64,000 nucleotides of DNA from Siphonodentalium dalli (taxonomy: Eukaryota; Mollusca; Scaphopoda; Gadilida; Siphonodentaliidae), in NCBI GenBank assembly GCA_032622095.1, contig CP136068.1, positions 152,979,151-153,043,150 on the forward strand, in the 5' to 3' direction. Made by a program: the position numbers and the translations under genes. This document shows, piece after piece, positions 11,016 to 21,900 of the stretch. A model generated the notes under the pieces. That model had not been told where the DNA came from. It was given only the letters and a program-made list of their open reading frames with translations, and searched no databases. The first letter of the stretch is position 1. Each line of letters starts with the position of its first letter.

Positions 11016-11944
11016 CTGTGATATAACGTGGCCAACAAACCACTTCAATTCACCATCGTCCTTGAATGCATGATTAATTTTCTTCCCAAGCAGAAGTGGC
11101 GATGGCTCAGATGATTCAAAGTTTGTACCAGTTGTTGAGAATGAGTGATGAACCAGACGTGTCAATTACGCTTGCCGCTCTCCATTTTCGTCACTCTGTA
11201 TGCTTCCTTCTTTTCTGCAGGTTCCTCTTTTCCAGCAGCCTGTTTTAGACAACTTTTCTGAATGTCAGTTGGCACTTCAATGCAGCTTCTTTCTCTGTTT
11301 TTGACGTAATGATGGCAACTCCTGAATCAATTTCTTCATATGATTGCCAAAGACCCCACTGCTGGATCTTTGTTGTGATCTCTTCCATTTGTTTCAGCTG
11401 TTTTTCATTTCTTTTCTTCTTCCTTTCTTAACTTCTCAGCATATATTTCCTTCCTTTCGTTGTCAACATTTAGCTGACGTTGCTTGTAGAGTTTGTGGAG
11501 ACTTCTACCTTCATGACGGACAGAATTTAGTAGCATTTCCTGATCTTTTGGAGACTTCTTTTTCAGCCAGTCTGTGGTTTTGTTATGGGTGAACATCATA
11601 TGTGCCTCTTTGGCAATTTGGGTTGCATTTGGCTTCAAAGTTAGCAGTCGATCCAGGTGTCCAAAACAGATTCAGAGAATTTGTTGTGCTTTGGAATTCC
11701 TTTTGTTTTATGGTAATCAGTAGTAGATGGATTGTGCCATATTCCCCCCTCGATATAGTCTGCAAAAAGGTCTCTTAGGAGAGTACACAGGGATGGGATG
11801 ACGACAAGAAGTTGTGAAATGACTGTTATATCATATTGCCATGGCACAACAAGGCTCTTGATGATGGGTGATGTCTCCAGTCGCTTTTTGTCAAAGAAGG
11901 CGAGGACGTACTGTCCCTGGATAAAGTCAGATCACAATGGAATT
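11016..11944 (-). pseudogene. 3' half of the transposase-like pseudogene
   Basis: From the junction inward it reads S-D-F-I-Q-G-Q-Y, then V-V-P-W-Q-Y-D-I-T, and later H-N-K-T-T-D-W-L and a basic coiled coil. At least three frame changes are visible, near 11,650, 11,405 and 11,210, so this half is clearly decayed. An in-frame TGA sits just beside the insertion junction. Its last readable piece, G-K-K-I-N-H-A-F-K-D-D-G ending V-G-H-V-I-S-Q, stops at a CAG|GT that could be a splice donor. Confidence 0.6.
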
Positions 11945-12339
11945 TGGTCAAAACCCCTCTTTTATTGGCAGAACCACCACCCGGGACCATAGGTCACGGA
12001 AGGAACGAAACAAAAAAAATTTGCCACCCATTTTGAACTCAACTGTATTCCTACAAAAAATATATTTTCAGTAAAAACTGTTGGTACCTCTTACACCTTA
12101 GATGCCAATCTACAACATTCCATAGGTATATTTTTCCAGTTCTTCGAAAACCTCACTTTATTTCGGTAATGTATTGTAAATTCACCAACGAACACAAATT
12201 TGCGACATGTCCATCACCTGTTTTATAATCGAAGTAGCGGAACTAGTACCGAAATATGCGGAAACTTTAAAACTATGATCCGGAGACGGATAGCATAAAA
12301 GTACCGTTTATAATTTCGAACATAGCTGCTGATTACATG

Positions 12340-13235
12340 TTTATTACATGACCGTACCGATGCACCGATCATCATGAACTTTTTGATAGATGATGACATT
12401 GGCGTCTAGATGGGAACGAATCATTTTGGGCTCATTTGCATAAAAACATGACCGCTGGCAGCCATCTTGGATTTCAAAATTGCATCCTTTAGCATGGGCT
12501 AGAAGAAGCAGTGTTTATCTGATCATCATTAAATTTGTCATGGAGGTTTACATTGACATGTAGATGGGAACGAGTCATTTTGGTGTGAATCCTCCAAGAA
12601 ACATGGTCGCCGTCGGATTTCAGCGACAACACTGCATATATAATTAAATCAATAACACTGCCTAGAGCCTAGGGCTATGTCGATCATCGGCCATCTTCGA
12701 TTTCAGTGATAATACTAGATAAATCTGAATCAATAACACAGCCTAGAGCCTGTGTCGATGCACCTATCATCACGAAATTTTTCATCGATCATGATATTGA
12801 TACATAGACGACACCGAGTCATTCTGGGCTTATTTGCATGAAAAACATGGCCGCCAACAGCCATCTTGGATTTCAAAATTGCATCATTTAGCACAGACAA
12901 GAGGTCGCAGTGGTGGTCAGATCATAATTAAATTTGTCACGGAGGTTGACATTGACATGTAGATGGGAACGAGTCATTTTGGTGTGAATTCTCAAAGAAA
13001 CATGGCCGCCGTCGGATTTCAGCGACAACACTGCATAAATAATTAAACCAATAACACTGCCTAGATCCTAGCTCTATGTCGATGCACCGATCATCGTGAA
13101 ATTGTTCATGGGTCATGACATTGGTATCAAAATGAGAACGAATCATTGCTAGAGACTGTAACATTGGTGCGATCGTCGTGAAATTAGTCATAGAACATGG
13201 CCGCCGTCGGATTTCAGCCACTCGTTTCATCGACC
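12340..13235. repeat. Degenerate tandem repeats of ~0.3-0.4 kb inside the 3.5-kb element
   Basis: The word 'gatgcacc(g/t)atcatc' recurs near 12,360, 12,766 and 13,081. 'gccatcttggatttcaaaattgcatc' recurs near 12,462 and 12,859, and 'atgggaacgagtcattttggtgtgaat' near 12,563 and 12,963. This gives two to three diverged copies. No coding. Confidence 0.82.
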
Positions 13236-13249
13236 ATGAAAGTTACTCC

Positions 13250-13714
13250 GATGGGGTCATTGTCACAAGGCTCCGGTCACATTCGTAGCCAGTGTAGCCA
13301 GCTTATTCCACCGGCGATCACACTCGTAGTCAGCTTTTCTAGTTCGTGGTTTATATTGCCCGAAATATGACGTCATCACGTTTGTGAATAAAATGTCGAC
13401 GTCATGCTCCAAAACTGACTTCGTTTATCAACTTATATTGGAATATAATTCGAGCATTCCAACGACATTGATCCGAAACATCAGGTTATTAGATGAACTA
13501 ATATCAAAACTAAATTCAAGTTGTTGTTCATCAATCAACTCAGAAACTCAGAAAAAATAGATTAACCTGACCGTGTTCATTGAGGCTCGCCTGAATATGA
13601 AAAGCTGGCTACAAAATGTGATCGCCATAGAAAAGTTGGCTACATTTGTGATGGATTAAAAAACCTGGCTACGAACGTGATCGGATCGCGGAGCCTTGTG
13701 ACAATGACCCCATC
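13250..13714. mobile_element. 465-bp TIR element nested in the 3.5-kb element
   Basis: A 26-bp perfect terminal inverted repeat starts GATGGGGTCATTGTCACAAG and is matched by its complement at the right end. The inner 'cattcgtagccag' / 'ctggctacgaacgtg' blocks also pair. I could not define a target duplication. The interior is non-coding. Confidence 0.82.
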
Positions 13715-15139
13715 AGCGAAGGTTACATTAAGTAATGTTTTTAATATTTTTTTGGTATTTTTGATTTTTAGAAAAACAATGCCGATGGTGGCTAGCTGTC
13801 TTGAATTTAAAAATTGAATGTCCAATTCATGAGCACAGGCTATATAATCATATGCATAAAACCATTCTTTGAGAGTTTTGGTGCTGATTCGTTACGACAC
13901 ACGAGTCACGAGTGACGTATACTATTTATAGATCCTGATACCGGTACAACTGACAATACTTATAGTTGCTTATTAAATAAAATTTATGTTAGCGAGTTTA
14001 TCACTAACTCAAATTTATAAACTAGTTATTCGGTAAACCAGTTTGCATTACAACTTGCAAACGCACAAATAAAACGTATACCGTAAAGAATACGCAGGAT
14101 AATTTTGTGCTCTTACATTAAAGAATCTTATTACATTTTGCTACTATATTTGGCATATTAATGGCGAGTTTTTGTACCCTACATTGACAATTTTGAATTT
14201 CGCGAAACTAAACAACACTCGTTCTATATATGCATGGCCAATATCGTTACCTAACTCAAGACAAATGTCTTCTCTCACCAACTAAGACATATATTTGTTC
14301 GTCATAATTAGTAAAAAAAACAGCATTCTACGTGGAAATAATTAAGATATTCTGGCAACGAATCTGCACCAAAACGCACAAAGGAATCACTTCATGCATA
14401 GGCATATATACCAGGCCTCCCCGTGAGTCTATGTATCTTCTTTTCTTCTACTTCGTGATATTCGACCAGTAATCAGTGGGTTGATTACTATTACTATAAT
14501 ATGATGGATATTTTAGGCCTATACAACGGAGCGCAACACAAGCTCCTATGAGAGAGAGAGAGAGAGAACTGAACTGAACTGAAGTGATTTTTATTTGATA
14601 AATTAAATTATGCATATTATACACAATAACAACGGGGCTCTGTAGAAGGCATGGCTTATGGGCCAGAGCCCTATAGAGAGAGAGAGAGAGAGCAACCATT
14701 GCAACCAGTATCATTACAAAGTCAAGTAGTACATAGGCCTACCGGTACATAACGAACATAAAACAAGAAGAAGAAAAAACAAAACCACGTGGTCGTGCCA
14801 TAAATAGAAATAAATTATATGTAAAATATTTGTACTAATTACCATTCAGTCAAATGAAGAATATTTTCTTGGGTAGTCGTCATTTTCATGAGATGATAAC
14901 AGCAGACACAGAAAAATACAGAAATTTTCAGGAAAATGCACAAAACATCAGGATGAGATCTTCAAAAACGCGCATAGTATGACGCAAACATAAACTGATT
15001 TAAGTTTTCTGGCGCCTAAGTTCGAAAACCGCACGCACTTTCAAATATTTTTGAATTTCGCGGGCTTTAAATTTAGGTTTCGATTTTATTTCGTTCCGAC
15101 TTTGTTATTCCGGAAAAATGGTTTTATGCCGTTTGTCAT
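13715..15139. other. Inner part of the 3.5-kb element, mostly unrecognised
   Basis: Apart from the possible LINE tail, this AT-rich stretch shows no coding signature or repeat that I can identify. Confidence 0.45.
14555..14695 (-). repeat. Possible LINE 3' tail between (GA)n tracts
   Basis: Read on the minus strand, a short tail ends with repeated TTCAG units (CTGAA on the plus strand), as in L2/CR1-like LINE tails. GA-dinucleotide tracts sit at 14,551-14,567 and 14,675-14,692. Too short for a firm call. Confidence 0.35.
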
Positions 15140-15427
15140 TCCGGTTCTAAAACAGGTGATGGAGATGTCGCAAATTTGTGTTCGTTGGTGAATTTAAAAT
15201 ATATTACCGAAATACAGTGAGGTTTTCGAAGAACTGGAAAAATATACCTATGGAATGTTGTAGACTGGCATCTAAGGTGTAAGAGGTACCAAAGTTTTTA
15301 GTGAAAATATATTTTTTGTAGGAATACAGTTGAGTTCAAAATGGGTGGCAACAATTTTTTTTTTCGTTCCTTCCGTGACCTATGGTCCCGGGTGGTGGTT
15401 CCGTTAATAAAAGAGGGGTTTTGACCA

Positions 15428-17668
15428 ATTCCAAGCTCCTGTGGTCAGATGCATGGTATTCAAAGCCAGTGAGAAAGTTGACAATTTCTTGGTATGTTTG
15501 ACAGCTGTCGAGAATATGTACATCCTGTTTTTCCACGAAAGCCCAGAATGGTTTAGTAATGAAATGACAAATGAGACCCAGAGCTTTGCATCTTGCCAGG
15601 TACTCAGTTACTGAGATGTCATGCTGAACAGAAGCGAGGAGTTGATTGGAGTGTTCTTTTTGTAGAAATTCTCGTAGTTCATCTTTGAGGAAGAAAACAG
15701 ATGCAGCATTTGAGAAGAGAATATTAAATCTGTTTCCTCGGAACTTGTCAAGAGGAGTTCCTTTAATGTTGTGCTGGAGCAAGAGTGGCTTTACGAATGT
15801 TAGAAATGGCAATTACTGTTCACTTTTCTCGTCTCCACCTCTGGAAAAAGCTTTACAACAGGTCCGAATGAGCCGAGTGGTACCAGGTTGGGATCTGTCT
15901 CGGAAGGAAGCATTATATATAGGAGGGTCTGACTCAGTGAAGACAGTTTTATCAAATTCCAGTAAAGCTTTTGAAGAGGTGTCTGCCACGTGTACGAGAG
16001 CATGAAATGTACAAAAGAAGTTACAAATGCGGCTAACAGAGGTCTGGTCAGTATAGTTGAGACTGTTCGAAGTAGTAGAATTATCTTGCGTGATGAGGTC
16101 ATTTATGAAATCTTCAAATAACTCATTGAACTTTTTCTGTGTAGCAGCACGATCAGACATTGTTGATTTAATATTGGTTACAATTTTTGCTAATGGTGAT
16201 TGATTACTAGATGAAGTGTCGATATAATCGAGGATGTCTTGTAGCGTATGCAGAATATCTGCTCCGGACTTTGTCGTCATTTCACGTATCCCAAGTACCA
16301 GGATATTCCCATCAGCATCAGAAACATGCATCCCTTCTATTTTATGGCCACATTTGCTCGTCTCATCACTTAGGAGGCACAGATTATCTCTCTTTGGGAG
16401 TTCCCCAGCAAGATTTTTCTGGCACAGAATCAGACGTTGAAAATTCATGTTGTTGACAGTCGATGCTGATGGAAGTTTGTTGGCTTTCATTTGTACTAAA
16501 TTTAGAACACACTCTATAACTGGAGAAACATGTTCCCCTGGCACATTATGTTGTAAAAGCTCAAATACACATGATTGTATATTCGTTGTATACCGTTTCC
16601 TTTCACTATCAAAAGTCGTAACTTCATCTTTAACCATCTCGCGTAGCCATTCATGCTCTGCATTCAGCTCTTGTAAACGTGTATTCCATTCCTGGAGGTG
16701 AACTTCATTTTCTGTTGTTGACAGTTGCAAATTTCCGAGTGATGTTTCCAATTGGTTTTTGGTGTCAGATAGATTCTTCCTGCTTTGTTCTAGGGTGCCA
16801 ATATAATACTCACTCTAGGAATTCAGCCTCTTTATACTGTCATTTTTGCATTTTAGTTTAAATCTCAAGACTTTCTCCAGTTTCTTCAAACGTTTTACTT
16901 GGAACTTTAAATCTTTTACTGTGGCACATCATTTCTTCTTCTTTTCTTTACTCTTGTCGGATTGGGAGGCCTTCGTGCATAATGCATCCACCTCACTTTG
17001 GGCATCCAGGAGATCAGATGCCAAGGATGTATTAACACTCATGCAAGTCAAGGCATCAGCATTTAATGATGTCAGTTCTGATGAAACGTCAGATAATTTT
17101 CTCTTTTGTGGTTGTGGTTGTATATCTATGTCGAATGTGTGGGATGAAAAAACATCATATTTCTCTTGAATCCCAATTCGTTTTATATGTTTTTGAAAAT
17201 CTCTATGGCGATCATATAATTTCTGGCACCGGTATCTAAGTCTATCTTTTGATATCAAGCCATGGCACATCTCATACAACCACTTGACACATTCACAGAG
17301 CCCGTCTTCAGCAATGTGCTTGATAACTGTCTTGTTCATTAATTCCGTCATAATTTTGTTGTGTATATTGTCTGGGAATAAGAATCAACAGAAGAAATGG
17401 AAGATGAAGAAGATGTTGCTGATAAGGCTGTTTCAGTTAAAAGTTCAAAGTTGGGATGGTGGATGTTTGAGTTTACTTGTGTCGACGAGTCCACTGCTTC
17501 ACCTCTGGATTCTAAGGTTTGAACTAGTTTATCAACATAAACAGGAGTGAGGTCACATACTAGTGTGTTCTCTTCAATAAATGAACAGTTTTTCACGAGG
17601 GGTCCACTGTATATTGTGCTAAAAATCATTAGCTTATCAATCTGAATACATCTGAGGTCAGTTTGCAC
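15428..17668 (-). pseudogene. 5' half of the transposase-like pseudogene (coiled coil and putative catalytic core)
   Basis: An amino-terminal 106-codon frame (17,668-17,348) joins the main frame with a one-step frame change around 17,350. A segment with D-G-L-C-E-C-V-K-W, R-Y-R-C and Y-D-R-H-R-D-F-Q-K-H motifs follows. A Lys/Glu-rich coiled coil then continues in phase across the TGA and TAG stops. The putative core is read from 16,751 to 15,816, and after the in-frame TAA a further 120 or so sensible residues are read to the insertion junction. Plus-strand frames over this region are shadows. Confidence 0.65.
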
Positions 17669-18834
17669 TGCAACACTTTTGAAGACAGAAACATGTAGAA
17701 CCTAAACGGCTATATACCTACATGTACCTGCCTGTTAATTATGCTGAATATGGTGTAGGGTTCTGTGATTCTGGCATTATTTTGTATTAAATTTTCGATT
17801 CTATTTGGATACACAATTGTGATTTGATTCAATATGATTCAGCAAAATATTCTGCAGGGCATTGGACCAACACGTCTTCTGGACATTTCATACCTTGGTC
17901 ATTTGACACAAAGATGTTTTGCACCACCGACTCATGTGCCAAATAGAAGGGCAGGGTGAAATATAACTGCAGGCTGGAAACTTTAGAATTTTTTTTATAA
18001 TACTGAAAGGTGGAAAAGAAGTGTTTGGCGCAAACATATCCATTTGCACATAAACGTTGTTATCATGTGGAAGATGGAAAAATATCTGGAACAATTATGT
18101 TTTGAGACTTGATTATAATATAGGTTGTTGCAATTGACATGCTTAAAATTGATATATGTACGGGACAATGTGACCCTCATTGTATACATGCCCCATATGC
18201 GCAACATCTGAAATGAAAAATTCCATATTTTCTTGTATTTAAACTATTGGTATAGCAATTTACAATCAAATTTGAAACAGCCATAACTTTTTGTTTTAAA
18301 TCTGCAGACCAAAACAAGCATCATGCAGGATGGATTTTTCTCATGAAAGTAATTGACGTACAGGTACCCTCATGTGACACACAAGATTAGTATGTACACA
18401 TATCTTAACACAGGTTTACCATAACTAGACATCATAGTAATCAATAATTACTCTCAGAAAATATTCCCCCACAGTACAAAACGACCTAAACATTGATACA
18501 AAATTACCAAAACGTTGGTACAAAAAGACCAAAGGGTTTGAAACGACCAGACTATGAAACATCCAACACCTCATGTTTATAAGTATCATTCAGTTTTCGT
18601 ACATTGTAGCGGATTCCGCAGAATGTCATTGTAGGCCATTGTGAGACTATCATTATCCACATAACACCGAAAGTTGGTACATGCATTTCATGGGGCAACA
18701 TAAAAGTTTATTCTTTTCCATGTCATATGGAATTGTTTGAGCATTTAGTGTGTTAAATGCTTTAGACTTTCAGTAAACACTGGCGCTAAGAGAAACTTGT
18801 AGTGTATTTATGAATCTTTGACAGAATTGAATTG
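17669..18834. other. Intergenic DNA
   Basis: No gene seen. A short run of related words ('acaaaacgacc', 'acaaaaagacc', 'gaaacgacc') near 18,475-18,560 looks like a decayed short tandem. Confidence 0.5.
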
Positions 18835-18941
18835 TGACTCAAAAAAAAAAAAATGGTAAACAAAATTTATTATTTTTATTTAGCTCCATGAATTCAGTTC
18901 CCAGTTCCCAGTTCCCAGTTCCCTATTCTCCTAAAATTACA

Positions 18942-21900
18942 CTTTTCGTTACTAAATCGGCTGCGTAGCCAGAGTCATGGTGGCCACCCGGGAATCCTTG
19001 TATTTTCGTGCGGTGCCACCCCGCGGGCAACTATAGCAAAGTCACGCGACCATGCACCCCCTTCCAAATTTTCTAAAATTGGGCTGAAGTCGTGCATGGG
19101 GTGTCAAAATAGCACTTTTCGTTACTAAATCGGCTGCCGTATCCTGAGTCATGGTGGCCACCCGGGAATTCTTGTATTTTCGTGCGGTGCCACCCCGCGG
19201 GCAACTATAGGAAAGTCACGCGACCATGCACTCCCTTCCAAATTTTCTAAAATTGGGCTGAAGTCGTGCATGGGGTGTCAAAATTGGACTTTTCGTTACT
19301 AAATCGGCTGCCGTATCCTGAGTCATGGCGGCCACCTGGGAATTCTTGTATTTTCGTGCGGTGCCACGCCGCGGGCAACTATATCAAAGTCACGCGACCA
19401 TGCACCCCCTTCCAAATTTTCTAAAATTGGGCTGAAGTCGTGCATGGGGTGTCAAATTAGCACTTTTCGTTACTAAATCGGCTGCCGTATCTTGAGTCAT
19501 GGTGGCCACCCGGGAATTCTTGTATTTTCGTGCGGTGCCACCCCGCGGGCAACTATAGGAAAGTCACGCGACCATGCACCCCCTTCCAAATTTTCTAAAA
19601 TTGGGCTGAAGTCGTGCATGGGATGTCAAAATTGGACTTTTCGTTACTAAATCGGCTGCCGTATCCTTAGTCATGGTTGCCACCTGGGAATTATTGTATT
19701 TTCGTGCGGTGCCACCCCGCGGGCAAATATATCAAAGTCACGCGACCATGCACCCCCTTCCAAATTTTCTAAAATTGGGCTGAAGTCGTGCATGGGGTGT
19801 CAAAATAGCAATTTCCGTTACTAAATCGGCTGCCGTATCCTGAGTCATGGTGGTCACCCGGGAATTCTTGTATTTTCGTGCGGTGCCACCCCGCGGGCAA
19901 CTATAGAAAAGTCACGCGACCATGCATCCCCTTCCAAATTTTCTAAAATTGGGCTGAAGTCGTGCATGGGGTGTCAAAATTGGACTTTTCGTTACTAAAT
20001 CGGCTGCCGTATCCTGAGTCATGGTGGCCACCTGTGAATTCTTGTATTTTCGTGCGGTGCCACCCCGCGGGCAACTATATCAAAGTCACGCGACCATGCA
20101 CCCCCTTCCAAATTTTCTAAAATTGGGCTGAAGTCGTGCATGGGGTGTCAAAATAGCACTTTTCGTTACTAAATCGGCTGCCGTATCCTGAGTCATGGTG
20201 GCCACCCGGGAATTCTTGTATTTCCGTTCGGTGCCACCCCGCGGGCAACTATAGGAAAGTCACGCGACCATGCACTCCCTTCCAAATTTTCTAAAATTGG
20301 GCTGAAGTCGTGCATGGGGTGTCAAAATTGGACTTTTCGTTACTAAATCGGCTGCCGTATCCTGAGTCATGGCGGCCACCTGGGAATTCTTGTATTTTCG
20401 TGCGGTGCCACCCCGCGGGCAACTATATCAAAGTCACGCGACCATGCACCCCCTTCCAAATTTTCTAAAATTGGGCTGAAGTCGTGCATGGGGTGTCAAA
20501 ATTGGACTTTTCGTTACTAAATCGGCTGCCGTATCCTGAGTCATGGTGGCCACCTGGGAATTCTTGTATTTTCGTGCGGTGCCACCCCGCGGGCAACTAT
20601 ATCAAAGTCACGCGACCATGCACCCCCTTCCAAATTTTCTAAAATTGGGCTGAAGTCGTGCATGGGGTGTCAAAATTGGACTTTTCGTTACTAAATCGGC
20701 TGCCGTATCCTGAGTCATGGTGGCCACCTGGGAATTATTGTATTTTCGTGCGGTGCCACCCCGCGGGCAAATATATCAAAATCACGCGACCATGCACCCC
20801 ATTCCAGATTTTCTAAAATTGGGCTGAAGTCGTGCATGGGGTGTCAAAATTGGACTTTTCGTTACTAAATCGGCCGCCGTATCCTGAGTTATGGTGGCCA
20901 CCCAGGAATTCTTGTATTTTCGTGCGGTGCCACCCCGCGGGCAACTATATCAAAGTCACGCGACCATGCACCCACTTCCAAATTTTCTAAAATTGGGCTG
21001 AAGTCGTGCATGAGGTGTCAAAATTGGACTTTTCGTTACTAAATCGGTTGCCGTATCCTGAGTCATGGTGGCCACCCGGGAATTCTTGTATTTTCGTGCG
21101 GTGCCACCCCGCGGGCAACTATATCAAAGTCACGCGACCATGCACCCCCTTCCAAATTTTCTAAAATTGGGCTGAAGTCGTGCAAGGGGTGTCAAAATTG
21201 GACTTTTTGTTACTAAATCGGCCGCCGTATCCTGAGTCATGGTGGCCACCTGGGAATTCTTGTATTTTCGTGCGGTGCCACCCCGCGGGCAACTATATCA
21301 AAGTCACGCGACCATGCACCCCCTTCCAAATTTTCTAAAATTGGGCTGAAGTCGTGCATGGGGTGTCAAAATAGCACTTTTCGTTACTAAATCGGCTGCC
21401 GTATCCTGAGTCATGGTGGCCACCCGGGAATTCTTGTATTTTCGTGCGGTGCCACCGCGCGGGCAACTATAGGAAAGTCACGCGACCGTGCACCCCCTTC
21501 CAAATTTTCTAAAATTGGGCTGAAGTCGTGCATGGGATGTCAAAATTGGACTTTTCGTTACTAAATCGGCTGCCGTATCCTGAGTCATGGTGGCCACCTG
21601 GGAATTCTTGTATGTTCGTGCGGTGCCACCCCGCGGGCAACTATATCAAAGTCACGCGACCATGCACCCCCTTCCAAATTTTCTAAAATTGGGCTGAAGT
21701 CGTGCAAGGGGTGTCAAAATTGGAACTGTTTGTTACTAAATCGGCCGCCGTATCCTGAGTCATGGTGGCCACCCGGGAATTCTTGTATTTTCGTGCGGTG
21801 CCACCCCGCGGGCAACTATATCAAAGTCACGCGACCATGCACCCCGTTCCAAATTTTCTAAAATTGGGCTGAAGTCGTGCATGGGGTGTCAAAATTGGAC

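Larger units (their letters stand above)
11945..15427. mobile_element. 3.5-kb element with ~280-bp terminal inverted repeats, inserted in the pseudogene
   Basis: The left end reads TGGTCAAAACCCCTCTTTTA and the right end is its complement, finishing AGAGGGGTTTTGACCA. Inverted identity continues inward for about 280 bp, to about 12,230 on the left and 15,140 on the right, with few differences. ATT flanks both ends, giving a possible 3-bp target duplication, but the sequence outside is itself palindromic (GGAATT / AATTCC), so the true limits may differ by a few bases. The interior has no transposase frame. It holds ~0.4-kb tandem repeats, a nested 465-bp TIR element and a possible LINE tail. Confidence 0.8.
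11016..17668 (-). pseudogene. Transposase-like pseudogene, split by a 3.5-kb insertion
   Basis: A long minus-strand coding remnant. Its 5' half (17,668 to 15,428) and 3' half (11,944 to 11,016) are separated by the element at 11.9-15.4 kb. The central frame, from 17,351 down to 15,428, stays in one phase but has three in-frame stops: TGA at 16,929-16,931, TAG at 16,815-16,817 and TAA at 15,813-15,815. A coiled-coil region (K/L/E-rich) precedes a core with L-L-S-D-E-T-S-K, M-S-D-R-A and F-F-C-T-F-H motifs (D129, D200, H250 of the 312-codon segment). That spacing resembles a DDE-type RNase H fold. The 3' half ends in a chromo-like G-x-x-(I/L)-x-H-x-F…W-F-V-G-H-V-I-S-Q segment followed by a GT donor. 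I cannot name the superfamily. A host gene family of transposon origin is an alternative. Confidence 0.62.

Noticed and set aside
15646-17169. Plus-strand frames opposite the transposase-like pseudogene
   Set aside because: Shadow frames. The minus strand carries the motifs and coiled-coil composition.
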